This document shows, one piece after another, positions 8,678 to 17,746 of a stretch of 64,000 bases of DNA (its first letter is position 1; every line of letters begins with the position of its first letter). This stretch comes from Kribbella italica (GTDB lineage Bacteria; Actinomycetota; Actinomycetes; Propionibacteriales; Kribbellaceae), in the NCBI RefSeq assembly GCF_014205135.1, contig NZ_JACHMY010000001.1, positions 2,852,001 to 2,916,000 on the forward strand, in the 5' to 3' direction. A model generated the notes under the pieces. That model saw only the letters and a list, made by a program, of their open reading frames with translations, was not told where the DNA came from and did no database searches. The position numbers and the translations under genes are program-made.

Positions 8678-9691
8678 GTGAGCACAGAGCCGGTCGCGCG
8701 CGGGCAGAAGGCGCGTCATCTCGCCGACGAGCTGCGGCGCGGGATCGCCGGGCTGCGCTGGCCGGGCGGCAAGCTGCCGACCGAGCAGCAACTGGTCGTC
8801 GAGCAGGGCGTCAGTCTCAACACCGTACGGCGGGCGGTCGACCTGCTGGTGCAGGACGGGCTGGTCTACCGGCGGCAGGGCTCGGGCATGTACATCGCCG
8901 ACCAGGTCGTCGGCCCGGTGGTGGGCGTCGCCGTACCGTCGATGACGTACTACTACCCGCGCATCATCGTCGGCATCGAGCGCGAGCTCGCCGAGCACGG
9001 CGGCCAGATGATGCTGCGCAGCACGGAGTGGGACCAGGCCGAGGAACGCCAGGCCCTGGAAAGCCTCGTCAAGGCAGGCGTTGCCGGGTTGATCGTCGCA
9101 CCCGACGAACCGGTGCACGACGACTTCGGTTTGCCGATGGTGCTGGTGGAGCGCGGATTGGAGGATCCGGCGACCGTGCACGAGTTCGTCGGCTCCAACC
9201 ACGCGGCGGGGGCACGAGCCGCGGTCAACCACCTGAAGAGCCTCGGCCACACCCGGATCGGCTACCTCGAAAGGCCCGGGCCGCACACCGCACCACAGGT
9301 GTACGCCGGGCTCAAGGACGACGTCGTCCTGACCCGGTCCACCGAGCGCTGGAGCACCGCGGACGCGGACCGACTGCTCGACGACGTCCTCGGCGCCGAC
9401 GTCACGGGCGTGATCTGCTTCGCCGACCGGGAGGCCAACCTGCTGCTCACCGCGGCGCTCGCGCGCGGGATCGAGGTCCCCCGGCAGCTCTCGGTGATCA
9501 GCTACGACGACGAGGTCGCCGATCTGTCCGACGTACCGCTGACTGCGGTCTCACCGGCCAAGTCTGAGGTCGGCCGGCTCGCGGTCAACGTACTCCGCGC
9601 ACGACTGAAGCACCCAGAAGCTCCGCGTCAGCAGATTTCGTTGGTGCCTCGCTTGATCATCCGCGAGTCCACCGGCCCGGCACCGAGTTAG
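8678..9691 (+). CDS. GntR-HTH / LacI-type sensor hybrid transcriptional regulator
   Basis: Cytoplasmic regulator of 337 aa. The N-terminus is a GntR winged helix (about residues 5-72: RHLADELRRGIAGL, LPTEQQLVVEQGVSLNTVRR, DGLVYRRQGSGMYI). The rest is a LacI/PurR-type periplasmic-binding-protein sensor (VGVAVPSMTYYYPRIIVGIE, VPRQLSVISYDDEVADL, RLIIRES). AraR of Bacillus has this domain order and binds a sugar. I chose the GTG at 8678 because of the leaderless -10 box; an in-frame ATG at 8642 would add 12 residues. It is divergent from the PL8 lyase, its likely target, and its end overlaps the end of the LacI gene by 4 bp. Confidence 0.88.
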   Translation: MSTEPVARGQKARHLADELRRGIAGLRWPGGKLPTEQQLVVEQGVSLNTVRRAVDLLVQDGLVYRRQGSGMYIADQVVGPVVGVAVPSMTYYYPRIIVGIERELAEHGGQMMLRSTEWDQAEERQALESLVKAGVAGLIVAPDEPVHDDFGLPMVLVERGLEDPATVHEFVGSNHAAGARAAVNHLKSLGHTRIGYLERPGPHTAPQVYAGLKDDVVLTRSTERWSTADADRLLDDVLGADVTGVICFADREANLLLTAALARGIEVPRQLSVISYDDEVADLSDVPLTAVSPAKSEVGRLAVNVLRARLKHPEAPRQQISLVPRLIIRESTGPAPS

Positions 9692-10734
9692 GAGCTGACC
9701 CGCGCCGGTTCCGTCGCCGAGTCGCGCACGATCAGCTGGGTCGCCAGCTCCACGTGATGCGAGTCGACCTTCTCCCCCGCCGCCAGTTGCAACGCCGTCC
9801 GAAGCGCAACCGCACCCATCTCCCGGATCGGCTGCCGCACAGTCGTCAGCTGCGGCGAAGCCAGCCGCGCGACCTGCGTGTCGTCGAATCCGACCACGCT
9901 CAGATCCTCAGGCACCCGAAGCCCCCGAGCCCGCGCGGCCTCCATCGCACCCAGCGCGACCTCGTCGCTCCCGGCGAAGATCGCCGTCGGCGGATCCGGC
10001 AGGTCGAGCAACGCGGCCCCGCCCGCCAGGCCGTCGTCGTACAGGAACTCCCGCATCCACACGTAGTCCTTCGGCACCGGAGCTCCCGCGGCCTCCATCG
10101 CGCCGCGGTACCCGTTCATCCGGGCCTGGTTGCAGCCCGACGTCGGCGGCCCACCCAGGTAGGCGATCCGCCGGTGCCCGAGCGACAGCAGATGCTGCGT
10201 CGCCGCCATCCCACCCGCGAAGTTCGTCGACCCGACGCTGGTGACATCAGGCTGTACGACGTTCATCGGGTCGACCACGACCAGTGGCAGCCGGGCCCGC
10301 GAGAGCGCGGCCACGTCGGCGGCGGTCAGCTCCGAGGTGATCCCGATGACGGCGCGCCGCCCGTTGGCGGTCATTTCCCGGATCCACGGCGCCGCGCGGC
10401 CGGTCGAGGCCGACCGGGCCTGCGCACGCTCCGGGTGCGCGCTCACCACGACGTCCACGTCGGCGGCCTGGCCGGCCTCGACGACGCCCTGGATCACCTC
10501 GAGCGAGTAGCTGTTGAGCACGCCCTGGTAGAACAGCTCGACGGCGGCGCGGTCGACGACCGGCTCCGGCCGGCGGCCGACGTACTCGTGCTCGCGGAGG
10601 ATCTCCTGGACCCGTGCGCGGGTCGACTCCGACACGTCGCTGCGTCCGTTGAGCACCTTGGAGACCGTCGCGACCGAGACCCCGGCGGAGGCCGCGACGG
10701 TGGCCAGCGTGACCCGGCCTCTCAACGACGGCAC
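9688..10734 (-). CDS. LacI-family transcriptional repressor of the xylan/xylose locus
   Basis: LacI-family repressor of 348 aa. The N-terminal HTH ([20 protein letters not shown], about residues 8-27) with hinge helix is followed by a sugar-sensing domain ([55 protein letters not shown]). It lies 4 bp after the GH3 gene in the same direction, so the two are co-transcribed, and together they diverge from the ABC importer and xylose isomerase genes. The inferred ligand is xylose or a xylo-oligosaccharide and the likely operator is the GAAAGTTTC element at 13206-13214; neither is shown directly. Confidence 0.9.
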   Translation of the reverse strand: MPSLRGRVTLATVAASAGVSVATVSKVLNGRSDVSESTRARVQEILREHEYVGRRPEPVVDRAAVELFYQGVLNSYSLEVIQGVVEAGQAADVDVVVSAHPERAQARSASTGRAAPWIREMTANGRRAVIGITSELTAADVAALSRARLPLVVVDPMNVVQPDVTSVGSTNFAGGMAATQHLLSLGHRRIAYLGGPPTSGCNQARMNGYRGAMEAAGAPVPKDYVWMREFLYDDGLAGGAALLDLPDPPTAIFAGSDEVALGAMEAARARGLRVPEDLSVVGFDDTQVARLASPQLTTVRQPIREMGAVALRTALQLAAGEKVDSHHVELATQLIVRDSATEPARVSS

Positions 10735-10738
10735 CTGC

Positions 10739-13108
10739 TCACTCTCCTCCTGCTGCGCTGACGGGCGTCAGGCCGACGGGGGTCACCATCGTACGATCGT
10801 GCCCCACCACCCGAGTCGCCCCCGTGACCCGCACCGTACCGCGCGCGGGCAGGTCGATCGAGGAAGTTCCGGCCAGCAGCTCGATGTCGCCCGCCTCGAC
10901 GATCCGGCGCAGGTCCGGACCCGTGTACGCCGTCCGGTCGGCGTCGACGCGGAACGTCACGTCGACGGCAGCGCCCGGTTCCAGCGACACCCGCGCGAAC
11001 CCGATCAGCAGCTTCAGCGGCCGCGCGACCTGCGCCACGACATCGTGCAGGTACAGCTGAACGACCTCGTCACCGGCCCGCTCCCCCGTGTTCCGCACCT
11101 GCACGGTCGCGGTGAGCTCGCCGTCGGTCGGGATCTCGGTCTCGCTCAGCCGCAGCGCGCCGATCTCGAAGGTCGTGTACGACGCCCCGAACCCGAACGG
11201 GAACAGGGGCACGGTCTCCAGTCCGCTGATCCCCGCGCTCTCCGCGCTCCCGAGCGCCGGCTGCAGGTACGTACCGGGCTGCCCGCCGACGTGCCGCGGG
11301 ACCTGGACCGGTAGCTTGCCGCCGGGCGTCACCCGCCCACTCAGTACGCCGGCGATCGCGGCGCCACCTTCCTGACCGGGCATGAAAGCCTGCACCAACC
11401 CCGCCGCACGATCCGCGATGCCGCCCAGCGCGTACGGCCGACCTGACACGACCACCACGACGACCGGGGTACCGGTGTCCAGCAGCGCGTCGAGCAGCTC
11501 GGCCTGAACGCCAGGCAGCCGCAGATCTTCGGCGTCGCACCCTTCACCGGACGAGCCGTGCCCGAACAGACCGGACAGGTCTCCGACGTACGCGATGCAC
11601 AGGTCGGCAGCGCGCGCCGCCTCGACCGCGGCCGCGAAGCCGGAGCGATCGTTGCCCAGCACCTCGCAACCAGGGGCGTGCAGCAACTCGGGCCCGGGAA
11701 GTTCGTTGCGGAGGGCATCAAGGGCCGAGGGCACCTCGATGCCGAGGGCACGGTCCGGGTACCGCGGAAGCACGTGGTTGGGGAAGGCGTAGCAGCCCAT
11801 GAACGACTTGGGCTCCGCGGCACACGGGCCGACGACAGCAATGCGTCGATGGCCCTGCAGCGGCAACGCCGTACCGGCGTCCAGCAGCACGATCGAGCGC
11901 TCCGCGACCTCACGCGCCAGCGCGCGGTTCTCCGACGAGTCCAGATCGACGGCCTGCACAGAAGACTCGGGCGTCCAGTCCGGATCGAGCAGCCCGAGCT
12001 TCACCTTCTGCACCAGCAACCGCCGCGCGGCACGATCGACCAGCTCCTCCGGCACCTCACCGGACTCGACCAGCTTCACCAGCCCGTCCCCGAAACCGAT
12101 CGTGTCCGGCAGTTCGACATCCGTCCCCGCACTCAAAGCGAGCGCACCAGCAGCATCGGTGTCCGCCGCAACCCGGTGCATCGTCGCCAGGAACGGCACG
12201 GCCCAGTAGTCGGAGACGACCGTCCCGTCGAAACCCCACTCGTCCCGCAGCAACTCCGTGAACAGCCACGGATCCGCCCCCGCCGGCAGCCCGTCCAGAT
12301 CGGAGTACGACGTCATCACCGACCCGGCACCACCAGTCGCGATCGCCGTCTCGAACGTCGGCAGCACGACGTCGAGCAGCTCGCGCCGCCCGATCGACAC
12401 CGGACCGTGGTTGCGTCCGGCCCGCGACGCCGAGTACCCGGCGAAATGCTTGAGCGTGGCAACGACTCCGGAGCTCTGCAGCCCCCGCACGTACGCCGAC
12501 CCGACCATCCCCACCAGGAACGGATCCTCACCGATCGTCTCCTCGACCCGACCCCACCGGTAGTCGCGCACGACATCGAGCACCGGCGACAACCCCTGGT
12601 GCACACCGGCCGCGGCCAGGTCACGCCCGATCGCGCCGGCCATTCGCTCGACCAGATCGGGATCGAAGGTCGCACCCCAGGCCAGCGCGGTCGGGTAGAC
12701 GGTCGCGCCGTACGTCGTGAAGCCGGTCAGGCACTCCTCGTGCACCAGCGCCGGTACGCCGAGCCGCGATCCCGCGAGCACGACCTTGTGCTGCCGCACG
12801 ACCTCGGCGACGCCCTCATCGACCGTCAACGGGACGCTGCCCCAGACGCGGGTGAGGTGACCGAGTCCGTTCCGGCTCGCCTCCTCGAGGGAGACCGAAC
12901 CGCCCTGGGCGAAGACGTCCTGCATCGGCGCGACGTTCAGCGTCTCCTCGGCCGGCAACTCTTCCTCCTCGGCCATGTCGTTGCCGATCCAGCGGCTGCC
13001 GAGCTGCGCGACCTTCTCCGGCAGCGTCATCGCGTCCAGCAGCAGCCCGGCCCGCTCCTCCGCCGTGAGCGCGGTGTCCAGCCACGGCCGATCGTCTCGA
13101 GCTGCCAC
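10739..13108 (-). CDS. Glycoside hydrolase family 3 (beta-xylosidase/beta-glucosidase)
   Basis: GH3 glycosidase of 789 aa without a signal peptide, so probably intracellular. The (alpha/beta)8 domain contains KHFAGY (K220/H221) and the nucleophile Asp300 in GFDGTVVSDYWAV. The alpha/beta sandwich follows (about 400-590), then a C-terminal fibronectin type III-like domain (PFGFGASYTTFEIG onward). The start is GTG with a strong site (AAGGAG, 8 nt upstream). Its place beside a sugar importer and xylose isomerase suggests that it hydrolyses imported xylo-oligosaccharides to xylose, although GH3 sequence alone does not separate beta-xylosidase from beta-glucosidase. It heads a two-gene unit with the LacI repressor. 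Confidence 0.9.
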   Translation of the reverse strand: MAARDDRPWLDTALTAEERAGLLLDAMTLPEKVAQLGSRWIGNDMAEEEELPAEETLNVAPMQDVFAQGGSVSLEEASRNGLGHLTRVWGSVPLTVDEGVAEVVRQHKVVLAGSRLGVPALVHEECLTGFTTYGATVYPTALAWGATFDPDLVERMAGAIGRDLAAAGVHQGLSPVLDVVRDYRWGRVEETIGEDPFLVGMVGSAYVRGLQSSGVVATLKHFAGYSASRAGRNHGPVSIGRRELLDVVLPTFETAIATGGAGSVMTSYSDLDGLPAGADPWLFTELLRDEWGFDGTVVSDYWAVPFLATMHRVAADTDAAGALALSAGTDVELPDTIGFGDGLVKLVESGEVPEELVDRAARRLLVQKVKLGLLDPDWTPESSVQAVDLDSSENRALAREVAERSIVLLDAGTALPLQGHRRIAVVGPCAAEPKSFMGCYAFPNHVLPRYPDRALGIEVPSALDALRNELPGPELLHAPGCEVLGNDRSGFAAAVEAARAADLCIAYVGDLSGLFGHGSSGEGCDAEDLRLPGVQAELLDALLDTGTPVVVVVVSGRPYALGGIADRAAGLVQAFMPGQEGGAAIAGVLSGRVTPGGKLPVQVPRHVGGQPGTYLQPALGSAESAGISGLETVPLFPFGFGASYTTFEIGALRLSETEIPTDGELTATVQVRNTGERAGDEVVQLYLHDVVAQVARPLKLLIGFARVSLEPGAAVDVTFRVDADRTAYTGPDLRRIVEAGDIELLAGTSSIDLPARGTVRVTGATRVVGHDRTMVTPVGLTPVSAAGGE

Positions 13109-13121
13109 GAAAGTCTCCTTC

Positions 13122-13133
13122 TTGATCGATCAA
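13122..13133. promoter_or_regulatory. 12-bp palindrome TTGATCGATCAA upstream of GH3 gene
   Basis: A perfect palindrome lies directly before the GH3 ribosome binding site, in the 5' untranslated region. It could be a second repressor site or mRNA structure. No family-specific match is recognised. Confidence 0.3.
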
Positions 13134-13196
13134 AGTCACCGCGCGGTATCGAAAACTATCGCTACTGAACTCGGTGTGTATCGCCAACAGTGCAGC

Positions 13197-13217
13197 CTTG
13201 AAGTCGAAAGTTTCAAG
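13197..13217. promoter_or_regulatory. Candidate xylose-repressor operator (CTTGAA-N9-TTCAAG with GAAAGTTTC core)
   Basis: A 21-bp inverted repeat with 6-bp arms encloses the palindrome GAAAGTTTC at 13206-13214. GAAA-N-TTTC elements are known upstream of xylanase and xylosidase genes in Streptomyces and are bound by LacI/ROK-type xylose repressors. The element ends 3 bp before the -35 box of the importer operon and lies between it and the divergent GH3 gene, so it could control both. Confidence 0.55.
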
Positions 13218-13220
13218 ACC

Positions 13221-13249
13221 TTGACAGCCACATCACCGAAACCTACGTT
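13221..13249 (+). promoter_or_regulatory. Sigma-70-type promoter of the xylose importer operon
   Basis: TTGACA (13221-13226), a 17-bp spacer and TACGTT (13244-13249) give a near-consensus housekeeping promoter with an expected start near 13256, about 60 nt before the lipoprotein start codon. Two CGAAAC direct repeats (13237-13242 and 13251-13256) flank the -10 box. Confidence 0.6.
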
Positions 13250-13315
13250 ACGAAACACAGTCTTAACCGCCGTGAAGTCTTCGCGGCCAGGATTTCGGAG
13301 ATCAGGGTGGATCCC

Positions 13316-14662
13316 ATGACGACTTCTCGGCGCACGTTCCTCCGCCTGACCGGTGCCGGCGCCGTCGCGGCCGGCTTGGCCGCCTGCGGCACCTCCGGTC
13401 CACAGAGCACCGGTGGCTCGACCGGTGGCGGCAGCACCGGCACCGGTGCGACGTACTGGTTCCTCACCGGCCAGCCGCAGCAGGGCATCCGCGCGGCCCA
13501 GGTCAAGCGGTTCAACGACGCGAACTCGGGCACGCAACTGAAGACCAACGAGTTCCAGAACGACGCGTTCAAGCAGAAGATCAAGACCGCGATCGGCGCC
13601 GGCCAGGGTCCGACGCTGATCTGGGGCTGGGGCGGCGGAGGCCTGAAGAGCTACGTCGACGCCAACCAGGTCGAGGACCTGACCAGCTGGTTCGGCCAGA
13701 ACGCCGAGCTGAAGAACCAGATCTTCCCGGCCGCGTTCGGCGCCGCCACCGTCGGCGGCAAGATCTACGCGATGCCGGTGGAGACCACGACGCCGATCGT
13801 GCTGTTCTACAACAAGAAGGTCTTCGAGCAGGTCGGCGCGGAGCCGCCGAAGTCGTGGGGCGACATCCTCGACCTCGTACCGAAGTTCAACGACGCCAAG
13901 ATCGCGCCGTTCTCGCTCGGCGGCCAGTCGCGCTGGACGAACATGATGTGGCTGGAGTTCCTGTACGACCGGATCGGCGGCAGCGAGGTCTTCCAGAACA
14001 TCTTCGACGGCAAGGCGAACGCCTGGTCCGACCCCTCCTCGCTCAAGGCGCTCGAGGAGATGCAGAAACTGATCAAGGCGAACGGTTTCATCAAGGGCTT
14101 CTCCTCCATCACGGCCGACTCCAACGCCGACCAGGCTCTGCTTTACACCGGCAAGGCCGCGATGATGCTGCACGGCGCCTGGACGTACGGCGGGATGAAG
14201 GCCGACGGCGGCGACTTCGTCACCGGCGGCCACCTCGGCTACATGAACTTCCCGCCGGTCGACGGCGGCAAGGGCGACCCGACCAGCACGGTCGGCAACC
14301 CGGGGCAGTACCTGTCGATCTCGTCGAAGGCCAGCGACGCCGACAAGGAGGTCGCGAAGAAGTTCCTCGCGAACAACACCCTGGACTCCGCCTCGGTCGA
14401 CGCGTGGATCGCGTCCGGCAGCGTGCCGGTGGTCAAGGGCACCGAGTCCAAGCTGGCCGCCGTACCGGACAAGAACGACGCCGCGTGGCTGAAGTTCGTG
14501 TACGACACCTCCAGCACCGCGAAGACCTTCGGGCAGTCGTGGGACCAGGCACTCAGCCCGTCCCAGGCCGAGGCGCTGCTGGACAACATCGCCAAGCTGT
14601 TCCAGCTGTCGATCAGCCCGCAGCAGTTCGCCGACAGCATGAACGCGGTGATCGGCAAGTGA
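13316..14662 (+). CDS. Sugar ABC transporter substrate-binding lipoprotein
   Basis: Extracellular solute-binding protein of family 1 (MalE/XylF-like carbohydrate class), 448 aa. The N-terminus combines a Tat-type motif (SRRTFLRLTGAG) with a lipobox (GLAACG), so it is probably exported folded and anchored as a lipoprotein. The mature part shows typical SBP features (NKKVFEQVGAEPPKSWGDIL, GKAAMMLHGAWTYGG). The ATG at 13316 follows AGGGTGG by 5 nt; an in-frame GTG at 13307 would add three residues. The permease gene overlaps its stop. With xylose isomerase at the end of the operon, the likely ligand is xylose or a xylo-oligosaccharide; this is inference. Confidence 0.93.
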   Translation: MTTSRRTFLRLTGAGAVAAGLAACGTSGPQSTGGSTGGGSTGTGATYWFLTGQPQQGIRAAQVKRFNDANSGTQLKTNEFQNDAFKQKIKTAIGAGQGPTLIWGWGGGGLKSYVDANQVEDLTSWFGQNAELKNQIFPAAFGAATVGGKIYAMPVETTTPIVLFYNKKVFEQVGAEPPKSWGDILDLVPKFNDAKIAPFSLGGQSRWTNMMWLEFLYDRIGGSEVFQNIFDGKANAWSDPSSLKALEEMQKLIKANGFIKGFSSITADSNADQALLYTGKAAMMLHGAWTYGGMKADGGDFVTGGHLGYMNFPPVDGGKGDPTSTVGNPGQYLSISSKASDADKEVAKKFLANNTLDSASVDAWIASGSVPVVKGTESKLAAVPDKNDAAWLKFVYDTSSTAKTFGQSWDQALSPSQAEALLDNIAKLFQLSISPQQFADSMNAVIGK

Positions 14663-15600
14663 CGGCGGCCGCTCCCCCGGCTCCTGCGCGGGCCGGTGGG
14701 CGGACCGGTTCCCACGCTGGTTCCGGGCAGGTCGGGCGGAGCGGCCCGGTCGCGTGGATGGTCCTGCCGGCCCTCGCGATGTTCCTGGCCTTCGGCGTCG
14801 TCCCGCTGGTCGGCGTCCTGGTCCTGAGCTTCACCCAGTGGGACGGCCTCGGCGCGATCAACCCGGCCGGTTTCTCCAACTGGAGCAGCGTTCTGAGCGA
14901 TCCGGGACTGCCGCACGCGTTGTTCGTGACGTTCGAGATCATGATCCTGTCCTGGGCGGTGCAGACTCCGCTGAGCCTGTTGCTCGGGGTGTTCCTGGCC
15001 GGGCGTCAGCGGTACCGCGCGCTCCTGGCCGTGCTGTACTTCGTCCCGCTGCTGCTCAGCTCGGCGGCGATCGCGATCACCTACAAGGCGCTGCTCGACC
15101 CGAACTTCGGGCTCGGCGCCGGCCTGCACATCGGGTTCCTCACCCAGGACTGGCTGGGCAAGGACAACCTCGCGCTCGGCGTGGTGATCTTCGTGGTGTC
15201 CTGGCAGTTCATCCCGTTCCACTCGCTGATCTACCAAGGCGGCGTCCGGCAGATCCCGACCACGATGTACGAGGCGGCCTCGATCGACGGCGCCGGGCGG
15301 GTCCGGCAGTTCTTCAGCATCACCGTGCCGCAGCTCAAGTACACGATCATCACGTCGTCCACGCTGATGGTGGTCGGCTCGCTGACCTTCTTCGACCTGA
15401 TCTTCGTGCTGACCGCCGGTGGCCCAGGCGATGCCACCCGGGTGCTGGCACTCGACATGTACAAGCGCGGCTTCCAGGCCAACCTGATGGGACCGGCCAG
15501 CGTGATCGCCGTCCTGCTGGTGCTGATCGGACTCGCGCTGGCCCTGATCCTGCGCCGCGTCGGCGGCAGCACGACGGCCAGCCAGCAGGAAGGTGCGTGA
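14659..15600 (+). CDS. Carbohydrate ABC transporter permease 1 (MalF-like)
   Basis: Inner-membrane permease of 313 aa with about six helices and the MalF-type EAA loop (YEAASIDGAGRVRQFFSITV). The GTG start at 14659 overlaps the stop of the binding-protein gene (GTGA), giving tight translational coupling. The first 30 residues are Ala/Gly/Pro-rich and cytoplasmic. It pairs with the next permease. No ATP-binding subunit is encoded here, so an MsiK-like shared ATPase, usual in actinobacterial sugar importers, probably energises it. Confidence 0.92.
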   Translation: MTAAAPPAPARAGGRTGSHAGSGQVGRSGPVAWMVLPALAMFLAFGVVPLVGVLVLSFTQWDGLGAINPAGFSNWSSVLSDPGLPHALFVTFEIMILSWAVQTPLSLLLGVFLAGRQRYRALLAVLYFVPLLLSSAAIAITYKALLDPNFGLGAGLHIGFLTQDWLGKDNLALGVVIFVVSWQFIPFHSLIYQGGVRQIPTTMYEAASIDGAGRVRQFFSITVPQLKYTIITSSTLMVVGSLTFFDLIFVLTAGGPGDATRVLALDMYKRGFQANLMGPASVIAVLLVLIGLALALILRRVGGSTTASQQEGA

Positions 15601-15601
15601 G

Positions 15602-16489
15602 ATGGCGGTCGCGACGAGCGCTCGGACGGCAACCGCCCCGGCCCGCGGCGGTACGTCGTACGGGCGCAAGCTGATCCGGCTGAACTGGCTCGGCGGTACG
15701 GCGGGCTGGCTGTGGCTGGTGATCGTGATCGTGCCGATCTACTGGATCGTGGTCACGTCGTTCAAGGACCAGAGCGCGTTCTTCACCCAGAACCCGTTCG
15801 CGCTGCCGGCCGACCCGACGATCGCCAACTACCAGCTGGTGATCAAGTCGGACTTCCCGCGGTACTTCGTCAACAGCGTGCTCGTGACGGCCGGGACGAT
15901 CGTTCCGGCGGTGGCGATCGCGTTCATGGCGGCGTACGCGATCGTCCGCGGCGCGGGCAGCCGGTTCCTTGCCGGGGTCAACGGGTTGTTCCTGATGGGC
16001 CTCGCGATCCCGTTGCAGGCCACGATCATCCCGGTGTACCTGCTGATCATCAAGCTGCACCTGTACGACAGCCTGCTGGCGATCGTGCTGCCGTCGATCG
16101 CGTTCTCGATCCCGCTGTCGGTGCTGGTGCTGACCAACTTCATCCGCGACGTGCCCAAGGAACTGTTCGAGTCGATGCGGGTCGACGGCGCGAGCGAGTG
16201 GGGCATGCTGCGCAGCCTCGCGCTGCCGCTGACCCGGCCGGCGCTCGTCACCGTCAGCATCTACAACGGCCTCGGCGTCTGGAACGGCTTCCTCCTGCCA
16301 CTGATCCTGACCCAGAGCCCCGACAAACGCACGCTCCCGCTGGCGCTGTGGACCTTCCAGGGCCAGTACTCCGTCAACGTGCCGGCCGTGCTCGCGTCGG
16401 TCGTCCTGACCACGTTGCCGATCGTGATTCTGTACGCGATCGGGCGGCGGCAACTGCTGAGCGGCCTGACGGCCGGCTTCAGCCGCTAA
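15602..16489 (+). CDS. Carbohydrate ABC transporter permease 2 (MalG-like)
   Basis: Inner-membrane permease of 295 aa with six predicted helices. The EAA loop reads ESMRVDGASEWGMLRSLALP and the C-terminus (LLSGLTAGFSR) is the usual MalG-class ending. It starts 1 bp after the previous stop; the ATG at 15602 is preferred to the in-frame start at 15593, which lies within the preceding gene. It forms the heterodimeric channel with the previous gene product. Confidence 0.93.
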   Translation: MAVATSARTATAPARGGTSYGRKLIRLNWLGGTAGWLWLVIVIVPIYWIVVTSFKDQSAFFTQNPFALPADPTIANYQLVIKSDFPRYFVNSVLVTAGTIVPAVAIAFMAAYAIVRGAGSRFLAGVNGLFLMGLAIPLQATIIPVYLLIIKLHLYDSLLAIVLPSIAFSIPLSVLVLTNFIRDVPKELFESMRVDGASEWGMLRSLALPLTRPALVTVSIYNGLGVWNGFLLPLILTQSPDKRTLPLALWTFQGQYSVNVPAVLASVVLTTLPIVILYAIGRRQLLSGLTAGFSR

Positions 16490-16510
16490 CCCCTCGAGAG
16501 GACCACCCCT

Positions 16511-17677
16511 ATGACGAACGCCGATTTCACCCCCACCCCAGAGGACAAGTTCTCCTTCGGGCTGTGGACGGTCGGCTGGCAGGGCGTCGACGTGTTCGGC
16601 GGTGAGGTCCGGCCGGTGCTGGACCCGGCCGCGGCCGTGCACAAGCTGCGTGAACTCGGCGCGTACGGCATCACCTTTCACGACAACGACGTGTTCCCCT
16701 TCGGCAGTACGGCGGCCGAGCGCGACGCGCACCTGAAGCCGTTCCGCGCCGCGCTGGAGGAGACCGGCCTCAAGGTCCCGATGGTGACGACGAACCTGTT
16801 CTCGCACCCGGTCTTCCGCGACGGCGGCTTCACCAACAACGACCGCGACGTCCGGCGGTACGCGATCCGCAAGACGGCCGACCAGCTGGATCTCGCGGCC
16901 GAGCTGGGCGCGGAGACGTTCGTCGCCTGGGGCGGTCGCGAGGGTGCCGAGTCGGGCGCGGCCAAGGATGTGCGGGCGGCGCTCGACCGGTACAAGGAAG
17001 CCTTCGACATCCTCGGGTCCTACGCCTTGGAGCAGGGCTACGACATCCGCTTCGCGATCGAGCCGAAGCCGAACGAGCCGCGCGGCGACATCCTGCTCCC
17101 GACGATCGGCCACGCGCTCGCGTTCATCGAGTCGCTGGAGCACTCCGAGCGGGTCGGCCTCAACCCCGAGGTCGGTCACGAGGAGATGGCCGGGCTCAAC
17201 TACGCGCACGGGATCGCCCAGGCGCTGTGGCACGGCAAGCTGTTCCACGCGGACCTGAACGGCCAGAACGGCCCGCGCTACGACCAGGACCTGCGGTTCG
17301 GCGCCGGCAACGCGCGCGGCGCGTTCTGGACGGTCGACGTACTGGAGCACGGCGGGTACGACGGGCCGCGGCACTTCGACTTCAAGCCGCCGCGCACGGA
17401 GGACATGGACGGCGTCTGGGCGTCGGCGGCCGGGTGCATGCGCAACTACCTGATCCTGCGCGCGAAGGTCCGTGCCTTCCGCAACGATCCCGAGGTCCAG
17501 CAGGCGTTGCTCGACGCGCGCCTCGACCAGCTCGCCCAGCCGACGCTGGCCGCGGGCGAGAACCTGGCGACGCTGCGCGCCGAGGACTTCGACCCCGAAG
17601 AGGCCGGGCGGCGCGGGATGGCCTTCGAACAGCTCGACCAGCTCGCGATCGAGCACCTGTACGGCACCCGGTCCTGA
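16511..17677 (+). CDS. xylA: Xylose isomerase
   Basis: D-xylose isomerase of 388 aa, the short actinobacterial class I type. All active-site residues are in place: His57 and Asp60 (FHDND), Glu184 and Lys186 (AIEPKP), Glu220 and His223 (NPEVGHE), Asp248, Asp258 and Asp260 ([15 protein letters not shown]), matching the Streptomyces enzymes with a 3-residue offset. It converts D-xylose to D-xylulose with two divalent metal ions. It is the last gene of the importer operon, 21 bp after the second permease, and is followed by a strong terminator. Xylulokinase is not in the window. Confidence 0.97.
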   Translation: MTNADFTPTPEDKFSFGLWTVGWQGVDVFGGEVRPVLDPAAAVHKLRELGAYGITFHDNDVFPFGSTAAERDAHLKPFRAALEETGLKVPMVTTNLFSHPVFRDGGFTNNDRDVRRYAIRKTADQLDLAAELGAETFVAWGGREGAESGAAKDVRAALDRYKEAFDILGSYALEQGYDIRFAIEPKPNEPRGDILLPTIGHALAFIESLEHSERVGLNPEVGHEEMAGLNYAHGIAQALWHGKLFHADLNGQNGPRYDQDLRFGAGNARGAFWTVDVLEHGGYDGPRHFDFKPPRTEDMDGVWASAAGCMRNYLILRAKVRAFRNDPEVQQALLDARLDQLAQPTLAAGENLATLRAEDFDPEEAGRRGMAFEQLDQLAIEHLYGTRS

Positions 17678-17704
17678 CCCGACATCCGGACCGAGTGCGC
17701 AGGG

Positions 17705-17746
17705 AGGTGCAGGCAGGCGATCGCCTGCCTGCACCTACTGTTTTTC
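17705..17746. terminator. Strong rho-independent terminator (32-bp perfect palindrome plus T-tract)
   Basis: The bases 17705-17736 form a perfect palindrome with 16-bp arms beginning AGGTGCAGGCAGGCGA, followed by ACTGTTTTTC. It ends the xylose operon on the plus strand and may also serve the convergent gene, whose stop codon is at 17746. Confidence 0.85.
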
